DNA of 64,000 bases, taken from positions 62,001-126,000 of the forward strand of contig NOKP01000012.1 of the NCBI GenBank assembly GCA_002682825.1. The letters are read 5' to 3'. Positions 56,965-64,000 of this stretch are shown here, one piece after another. Under the pieces are notes generated by a model. The model was not told the DNA's origin, searched no databases, and saw only the letters and a program-made list of their open reading frames with translations. Source of the stretch: Neonectria sp. B-13. Taxonomy: Eukaryota; Ascomycota; Sordariomycetes; Hypocreales; Nectriaceae. Both the position numbers and the translations under genes were made by a program. Within the stretch, counting starts at the first letter, position 1. Every line of letters starts with the position of its first letter.

Positions 56965-59417
56965 ATGTTGCCCCAGCAAACATCCTCCAGCAGGAGGCGT
57001 GAGAAGCCCATACTGAGCTGCACCTTTTGCAGACAACGGAAGTGAGTCAGTCGCTTTCGATTAGAAACTGGACCGTGTTAAAACTCTGGCAGGCTTCGTT
57101 GCGATAGGAAGTCCCCCTGTAGCGGTTGCATACGGCGAGGGAAGCCTACAGAATGTGTCTTCAGCACGCCTGAGCAAGCGCGAAAAGACGCGATCGACTA
57201 CAGACCCCATCCAAGGACTGAAAGGGCTCGTCAAAGAATCGCTCGCCTTGAAAACCTTGTTACGGAGATGAGAGACATGGCGCAGAGCTCGCGCCTGCCG
57301 TCGGATAATGTAGCATCACCAAGCGACGCTCTGGAAGATCCCAGGTCATCAATTAATCCCCCTGATGGCCAAGCAATTGACAGCATGGGAAAATTGAGCC
57401 TCACTGATAACCATGCAGTCTACATCGGCAGTTCTCACTGGATGACTATCTTGGAGGATGTAAGCAACAGTTACATATACGAAATTGCGACCTTTCTCAT
57501 GCTGACGCTTTCAGATTCGACGCCTTAAAGATGATCTGTCTGACGAGGACTCCCACAGCACTATGAGCCAGGAGAGGACTCCATTCGATTATGACTTAAT
57601 GCTTGAATCGCCAGTAGCCAGAATATCCCTCCTTGCTAGTGCCACTTGTCGTTCGAGGGAGCAGATTTTGGCTATGCTACCTCCACGCAAGGTCGTTGAT
57701 AGACATGTCTCCCATTTCTTCAATACTTTCGACTTCGCAACTAGTAAGTCTTTGGATGGATGCTTCCGACCTCACCCTCGTCTCGATACTTACTGACTTG
57801 GAATTACTATTTATCAGTCATCCTACACCGGAACAAGTTTTTCGAAGAGGTGAGGAATCCGTGCGACCGGTCACTAATTACTTGCTCACCCTGTGCAGTA
57901 CACCAACTTCTGGAAAGACCATTCAGCAGCCCCAATTATGTGGGTAGGACTATTGTTCAGTGTCATGAGCATGTCTGCATTCCTGCAGCAGCAAGACGTC
58001 GGAACGTTTGGCTTCTCCCCTGTGGAATCACAGAACATGTTGGAGACCTACCGCACCCTCACCATCCACTGTCTTGTCGCTGGGGATTATCTCCGGCCGG
58101 GCAAATACACCATAGAAACGCTGACCTTGCACTTTGCCCTTGACCAGAACGCGACTCTCGACACCTCCATTGGCAACTGGGCTCTGATTGGCGTTGTCAT
58201 CCGGATCGCCTTTCGCATGGGATTGCACCGCGATCCATCTCACTGGCCAAATATTCGACCCTTGCAGGCTGAGCTTCGTCGACGGATCTGGATCACCCTG
58301 TACCACATGGATTTCTTCACTAGCACCCAAGTCGGACTGCCACGTATCATCAAGGACTCTCAGTGTGATACACGCCCACCCGTTCACTTGTTCGACGATG
58401 ATCTTAATTTTGAGCACAATGAGATCCCACCCGCGCGGCCATTGACTGAGTCTACTCCGCTCTTGCACCTTATACAGAGAGATTCCATCATCAAAGTAAC
58501 AGCGGAGATATACGACGCAACTGAGGCAGCACCTCCATCATCCGCTACTATTGCCGCGCTAGGTGCCAAGCTTCAGGCGGCCATCGACGCCATACCTCCG
58601 TGGTTAAAGTACAAGTCACTCGAGACATCACTCGCAGACAGCCCGGTGACGATACTACACCGCATGATTTTGGATATTCTAATCAACAAGGCTGTTTATC
58701 TCCTTCATCGACGAAGCTTTGTGAAAGGCGGCTCCGTCGGAGAAGAAAACACAGAATCTAATCAGCGCTGCATCAAAGCCGCTTTAGCAATCCTTGAACA
58801 TCAGCGCAGAATGAACGAGGAGACGGAACCTGGGGGTCTTATGTTCAGCATTCGTTGGAAAGTGGCCTCATCACTCAACCATGAATTTCTGCAGGCTGCG
58901 ATTATGCTTTGCTTTGCTTTAAGTAGGTTTAGGGGAGGAAATGTGAGTACGACGAATCCTAGCGCCTTGCATAGACGAAACGATATCTTAGAGGCCTTGA
59001 CCATTGCGAAAAGCCTGTGGGAGATGAATGCCGATCGATCGACAGAGGCACAGGGGGCAGTTAAAGCCCTCACGGCTGCCTTGAGACAAGACTTGAACAA
59101 ACCAACCACGCCCAGTTTGACAGTCTCAGACGGTGAGTAATTTGCATCATCCAAATGATTTATTTCCAGTAGCCTAATCCTTGCTACCCATAGGATGTTT
59201 CGAGCAGATGCCAGGAGTAATTGCACAGACCTATCTGGGCAGTTTCGACTATGAGCAGGACATCGCCTTGGAATCCTGCTTTCTTCCGGTTCATGATGAC
59301 GTGGGGGTATTTGGAAGTATTCTGGAGGATTTTATTATTGATGGCAGCGAGCAAGTTCACGAGGGGCATACTGAAACTGCGTCGGCTGTCCCAAAGTCGT
59401 TATATTGGGAAACCTAA
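56965..59417 (+). CDS. Zn2Cys6 transcription factor with fungal-specific domain
   Basis: Six exons, 56965-57041, 57093-57459, 57515-57743, 57818-57849, 57899-59132 and 59194-59417, give 720 aa. The zinc cluster spans the first intron, with cysteines at 19, 22, 29, 35, 38 and 47 (CTFCRQRKLRCDRKSPCSGC). A linker region (RQRIARLENLV) follows as a short coiled coil. The fungal regulatory domain shows VVDRHVSHFFNTFDF, YTNFWKDHSAAPIMW, ALIGVVIRIAFRMGLHRDP and LRRRIWITLYHMDFF. The exon at 57818-57849 is only 32 nt. No enzyme neighbour suggests a target. Confidence 0.92.
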
Positions 59418-60210
59418 CTTTGAACGCGTCGACTAGTACTAAGGTTGGATAACAATCTGCGGGTTGAGACAGATGTTACTTCCAGCGATACAAACAATCG
59501 TAGTGGATAGTTAACGTAAAAGGTGTGATATTTATGATATAAACCTTGAGCTTCTTCTAGTTATAAAATCCATGCACTACTCAACATGTTATTATTTTAG
59601 GCCGGAGGGAATACCCAATCCTTCACGAGTAATGAATGCTCTGTGGAAAGACTACTTCATACGGCTGAAAAATGACGCCGCCTTGGCTGATTTGTTGTGT
59701 CCTGTCTCCCTGCTTATTTTCCTTGAGGGATCTCCTCTCTGCGGCCTTCTTAACCCCTTTCTTTGGCCATCGTGGCCTGCCCGACTTTTCCGTCGGACAG
59801 GATGGGTCAACGAACTGTAAAAATAATTCCTGAACGAAGGGAGAAAAGTCTTAGTAAATAGCGCCTGGAGCTTTCAGGAAACAGCGTGTCTATAACGACT
59901 GACTTGCTACCTAATGTGCCCGAACCTTTCACTCTCCTCTCAATTTCCTGATTTCCTGGCACTTGTTCACCAATTGTTACGTTACTTGCTACAGTGGACA
60001 CTGGAAAATTCATATATTTTGCCTTGTCTTCCCTGAACGAGTGAGCGGGGGAACAGTCTCTTTTATGCTCGGTTGAGCCCCCGTACCGACCGATCCGGCG
60101 TGTGAAGCTTAGGCCTAGTGTGTCTCAAGCTCCCTATAACCCGATGTTCCGAGTCTAGGAACTCGGTCTCTGTGCCCAGCCGAGCTTACCTTCAAGTAGT
60201 CCGATTACAG

Positions 60211-60228
60211 CCGGTCACGTGTCGGACA
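60211..60228. repeat. Dispersed 18-bp motif, copy 3
   Basis: CCGGTCACGTGTCGGACA, followed by AT-rich sequence that might be LTR remnant. Confidence 0.35.
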
Positions 60229-60736
60229 TAAGGCAGGAAAAGCACGGCTCCAGGCCGCCTTTCCGTTTCGTAGACATAAGGCACTTCTAATCACTCATTT
60301 CTATGTTACGTTCGTGCAAAAAGCGCACAGCTCCATAAAAAGGGCTAGATTGTATGTAAGCTCCCTCGAGAGTGATAGTTTTATTGATAGTTTGAAGAGG
60401 CTTGAGGAGATTTTAAGTTCACATATCTTGAAGAGGCAAGGATAGGACGAGTTGAAGCAGTTAAGATACTCAATTCAAGCTAAGAAATAAGATTTGATGT
60501 TGTTGAAACATCAAACTCAAAGTATAAAAAGGAAAATACATCCAGTATTGAAGATACTCCGCCTAGCAGACCATCCCAATATGTGACAGTTAAATAAGAG
60601 CTCATCCCATTGTGATACATGCATCACACTTGCGCTGGCTGCAATAAGAACAGGTCTGGCTGGGCGAATTATTGGTACTTTCGCATTTGCACTAGTTTAC
60701 TGTTAGTTATCCAAACACTTGTGCTCTAGAAAGGTA

Positions 60737-61030
60737 TTAAGGGAACTTACCCAGTACCAAATCGTACCTCGCAGGCTCTGATCCTAAATAAATTAGTACT
60801 ATGTCGTAACTATCATGTAGCTGCCTTACCGCCACCGTATGCCAACTCAAGTCTAAAGTTGCTCGAAGAGGGGCTGAGAAAAGAATGCAATCATCCTGAT
60901 CCTCTGGGTAAGGAGGAGTGCTGAGCAATGGAAGATCCATGATTGGGTACTTCGTTAGGAATGGAAGGATTCCGAGTAATCCGAGTGCCGTTTCTTGGAG
61001 GGCTTTGAGAATAGAGTAGATGAAAGTCAC
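60737..61030 (-). other. Possible small gene on the minus strand
   Basis: A 97-codon frame whose end runs through a good GTAAGT donor near 60750, with an ACTAG acceptor about 55 bp on. It encodes segments such as SAPLRATLDLSWHTVAVRQ. I recognise no family, and the upstream exons are unclear. Confidence 0.25.
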
Positions 61031-61549
61031 TGGTGAAGGTAACTGACTGGCATAATCTGGAGATACTGATACGATTTCTTATACTTTTTCCTGTTTGCCT
61101 TCGCTGTTGTGCTCTTTCCAACTTAGAACGCCAAAATCGGCGTAAAGCGTACAATGTAATCCAACATCGGACTATGGCCACTTCTGGATGTTATTAAAAC
61201 TGCAGGGTTGTTATATGCGCCAATATCTAACAATTCATGGATCCTGTATGACGTACGGAAGGATCCAAAATGCAACCCAGCAAATTGATTCGTTATCATA
61301 GCTGTAACCAGAGCTGGCTGTCTCTTAGCAGCCTGCAAATATGATGCGAATCTTGTGCATCAGCTTTCGGAAAAGATATTAGAGGCGGTTTAGGTACTAT
61401 GTATATTTTGGAGGACTTCATACGCTTGCCAACCGCGGAAAAATAAATAGACACGCTTAACGTATAGTGTTGTGAGGCTGTCATGGTGCACAATATCCCC
61501 CCCGCTTTGCATGGAAGAAAGTAGCAAACACGCTGCTGTGGACCCAAGA

Positions 61550-61621
61550 GTATAACAAACATCACGTCATGCATGCAAGTAGTATAACAAACATCACACC
61601 GAGCATGTAAAAGTATAACAA
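61550..61621. repeat. Direct repeat of about 32-bp period
   Basis: GTATAACAAACATCAC occurs at 61550-61565 and 61582-61597, with a shortened third copy GTATAACAA at 61613. Confidence 0.8.
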
Positions 61622-62060
61622 CTAACTCGTAATTTGAGACACGAATGGCACCTTGCCACATTAAGGTCCGATGAGGCCATCTCTAACTTCGATGTTGACA
61701 TCTCCTTGTCTTCCAAGTCGTAGCGGAAAGCGGCGACGCTTGGAACGGTTGTGGCTAGAAATCCTCAGGGGAAGTGCCTCCTGTTATATGCCACGAGTCT
61801 AGACGGCTCATGCATGTGATCTGTCGCCGCTTTTGCTCAGGCCGGCTCAGGGCTGGCTCAGTCCTCGCTAGGGTTGAGCTTAGGCGGCAGGCTCAAGTTG
61901 AGCGGGTACGTAGGAGGATGTAGCTCTACTACTAAGGGTAGGGGTTAGGGTTGAGGAGGGGTAAAGTTTGACCGCTTAAACACTATAATGGGAAAGCTCT
62001 ATAGCCGTAAGCAATATAATAGCGGGAATGAAAAGTCTTCTAATCAGGGAAATATCCAGT

Positions 62061-63932
62061 TCAGTAAATAGTGACACTGCAAATATCAGGACCTGCACTC
62101 AAAACCTGCCCATCCATCATATTATGCACATATGTTTCTCCAATGAGCCGCAGTCTATTGTCCTGACCTCGACGAAGGACAAAGGGAACAGAAAAGCCGA
62201 GAAAAACAAATACCAAGTCTCCGACTTGAACATCAGCGGCCCCGATCCCTATATGCTCTCCAGCTACGCAAACAGGTCGTCGAGCGTGAGCCATGGCTCT
62301 CATCTGTAAGAGGTATTCCCGCAGCCCCAGCTTCGTGAACATCTCTTCGGTTATAGTTAATGGTTCAGCATTCTTCAGCCCATCGTCCAAGGTTTCGATG
62401 AGGTCGTGGGATGCTCTTGGTTTGTTAGCTCCTTTGCGGAGTTGTTGGTCCGCTACAGCAGTACGCCAGACTGTTGATCGGCGGGTAAACTCTTCCCACT
62501 GGCCATACGACTTGGAAAGATCACGTAAGTCTTGTAACCACCTTCCATCCCCTTTGGCTGCCCAAGGGCTACCAACACTGGTAATTTTTCCAATTAGTGT
62601 GCCAGGAATGGATAAGGAGGCTTCACTGTGCTCCTCCAAGTTGGAAACTTTTGGGGCTGAGTAGTGATTGCCATCTCTATCTCCACCTGCGGCGTAGGGC
62701 GGTTGGACGAGGCTCACACGTGGTAGAGCCCCCCGGAGTAGTTTTCTCTGCAGAAGAGAATTTTGTGGTTGGTTAGCGTTAATCGCCCATGAAGGAATAC
62801 CAGAAAAGCTCCCGGAAGGAATGCAAAGTGATAGGGTATCCAAGTAGCCTTGCTTAAAAAGGATTGAGGTCGCTTCAGTGAAGACTTCTGTTGGAGATTT
62901 GCGATAATCTGGAAGTAGTTCCATGGCCATCAAGTCCGATGCCAAGCCTAAGAGCCCAAAGATTTTGTCTCGTGGATCTGAGGCCTGAAAGTCCCTGAGC
63001 ATTCGAATTAGATAAATCATCTCGAAAGGACCAGACGCTCGTCGAAGCTTGAGTAAGGTAATCGGATTTCGCCCGTCAACAGAAATAAGTGAGTGTTGGG
63101 TGGCAAACAACTGGGGATAGCGCAGCGATTTTGAGAGTTGGTGCATGCGCGAGTTTCTCAATAGTCGTAGAGAGTGATGCAGGGCGTCTTCGGAGACTAC
63201 CATGTTTCCACACATGAAGGTCAGGCTCTTCGCATTGACCACCTCCTGTACTATCCACACACGACTCCAATAGGGGCGTCTGAGGAGTGACTTTAGGGCC
63301 GGAATGATGCCAGTGTTCTCGATTGTAGGCCAGAACTGTTCCTTGATTTCTTCCAGGAACTGTAACAAGAGTTCACTCATAGGCTCTGTTCTGTTGTCTT
63401 GACGAGCTTGAAGGAGGTGACCGAGTTGCATGTCCGGCGTAGTTCCAATGCCAAGCTCGAACGAACGGATACCATAGTTCTGGATCCAGCGCATTGCTAA
63501 GTCGCTGTTCTCCATGAGAGGACCCAGCCAAGCCAAGACGGACGTTGCAGAGGAGTATATTCGCCGCATTATCTGCACCTGGGATGACTTTTCGGCTTTA
63601 TCATCTTGGTTGATGCAGATGGAGTCAACCCATATTGTCAAGGGCTGACTGACGGGGACTAAATGACGCAGAGCCATTTCAACGTTCTCGCCAACATGGC
63701 AGCGGGTCTCGTCGATACTGATAGAGCGCTTCGATGACACGTTCCCCCATGTGTAGGAGAGCGCAGTAAAAGCCGGCGGCTGGTCTAAAGAAGCATGGGA
63801 AATTGTACAGTGGACAGGAATTTCCGTTTCTGAGATTGTTCCGCTCTCTGAAGTGCGGCTCCAGGGGAGGACGTGAAGAAGCCGAATTTCGCCATGCCCT
63901 GACTTGAGGGGGAGATGAGTGAAGAACGACAT
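62061..63932 (-). CDS. HET-domain (heterokaryon incompatibility) protein
   Basis: A single exon of 623 aa from the ATG at 63932. The frame is open further upstream, but only with a TTG. HET blocks are FTALSYTWGN at 55-64, IWVDSICINQDD at 100-111 with IYSSATSVLAWLGP after it, and PYWSRVWIVQEVVNA near 240. DPRDKIFGLLGLASD near 340 and the C-terminal VGDLVFVFLGFSVPFVLRR and LIGETYVHNMMDGQ complete the long-HET architecture. It is a paralogue, not a recent copy, of the HET protein at 5278. The frame is intact. Cell-death role after nonself fusion is known for the family only. Confidence 0.95.
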   Translation of the reverse strand: MSFFTHLPLKSGHGEIRLLHVLPWSRTSESGTISETEIPVHCTISHASLDQPPAFTALSYTWGNVSSKRSISIDETRCHVGENVEMALRHLVPVSQPLTIWVDSICINQDDKAEKSSQVQIMRRIYSSATSVLAWLGPLMENSDLAMRWIQNYGIRSFELGIGTTPDMQLGHLLQARQDNRTEPMSELLLQFLEEIKEQFWPTIENTGIIPALKSLLRRPYWSRVWIVQEVVNAKSLTFMCGNMVVSEDALHHSLRLLRNSRMHQLSKSLRYPQLFATQHSLISVDGRNPITLLKLRRASGPFEMIYLIRMLRDFQASDPRDKIFGLLGLASDLMAMELLPDYRKSPTEVFTEATSILFKQGYLDTLSLCIPSGSFSGIPSWAINANQPQNSLLQRKLLRGALPRVSLVQPPYAAGGDRDGNHYSAPKVSNLEEHSEASLSIPGTLIGKITSVGSPWAAKGDGRWLQDLRDLSKSYGQWEEFTRRSTVWRTAVADQQLRKGANKPRASHDLIETLDDGLKNAEPLTITEEMFTKLGLREYLLQMRAMAHARRPVCVAGEHIGIGAADVQVGDLVFVFLGFSVPFVLRRGQDNRLRLIGETYVHNMMDGQVLSAGPDICSVTIY

Positions 63933-64000
63933 TCCCGGGACCGAAAGAGAAGGCGGAACGAGCTGAAGGTGTGAAAGCAAACAGCTTCGAAGATGTAGAA

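Larger units (their letters stand above)
59418..62060. other. Gene-poor stretch (2.6 kb)
   Basis: Contains copy 3 of the dispersed motif, a short direct repeat and one weak gene candidate on the minus strand, each listed separately. Nothing else supported. Confidence 0.5.

Noticed and set aside
61930..61965. GGGGTTAGGGTTGAGG, telomere-like sequence
   Set aside because: Only about two imperfect TTAGGG units; not an interstitial telomere.

Overview
The window is nuclear DNA of a filamentous ascomycete (Pezizomycotina, most likely a Sordariomycete). The protein genes are split by short GT-AG introns of about 45-80 nt. The families are typical of the group: HET domains, Zn2Cys6 regulators, NACHT/STAND-type receptors, a 7-TM rhodopsin-like protein, a GH28 pectinase and a Ty1/copia Gag. 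A 100-N assembly gap lies at 55208-55307. I rebuilt 23 genes with exon structure, plus one unexplained small ORF and several broken copies.

Layout. 1-5.3 kb: an ornithine cyclodeaminase/mu-crystallin gene (cut by the window edge) divergent from a D-amino-acid oxidase, then a secreted endopolygalacturonase. 5.3-13.3 kb: a HET protein, an F-box protein and an ankyrin protein ending in a CorA-like membrane domain with a GMN motif. 14-16 kb: an amino acid/choline permease. 17.7-25.5 kb: a catabolic-looking group of type III CoA-transferase, SDR, GFA-type zinc protein and a Zn2Cys6 regulator. CCGCGG elements are concentrated upstream of the enzymes. 25.8-26.5 kb: a graveyard with the tail of a WD40 receptor gene and a collapsed second copy of the SDR/GFA pair. 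26.7-33.7 kb: a regulator-like gene without a zinc cluster, then a NACHT-ankyrin receptor whose ankyrin part is broken by a frameshift and two stops. 34.2-38 kb: a Zn2Cys6 regulator divergent from an alcohol-acetyltransferase-like enzyme. 42-49 kb: rhodopsin-like protein, CPA2-type Na+/H+ antiporter, Zn2Cys6 regulator and an SDR. 49.7-54.3 kb: a STAND-type N-terminal protein without an NTPase, and an MFS exporter. 55.5-59.4 kb: a gag-only copia remnant and a Zn2Cys6 regulator. 62-64 kb: a second HET protein.

Functionally this is an accessory, fast-evolving region. It mixes nonself-recognition families (two HET, one broken NACHT-ANK, one WD40 tail, one STAND-like N-terminus, ANK-CorA, F-box) with small metabolic modules that each have their own regulator. 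The two modules I find most coherent are the divergent oxidase/ketimine-reductase pair at the left edge and the CoA-transferase/SDR/GFA/regulator group. No PKS, NRPS or terpene synthase is present, so this is not a classical secondary-metabolite cluster.
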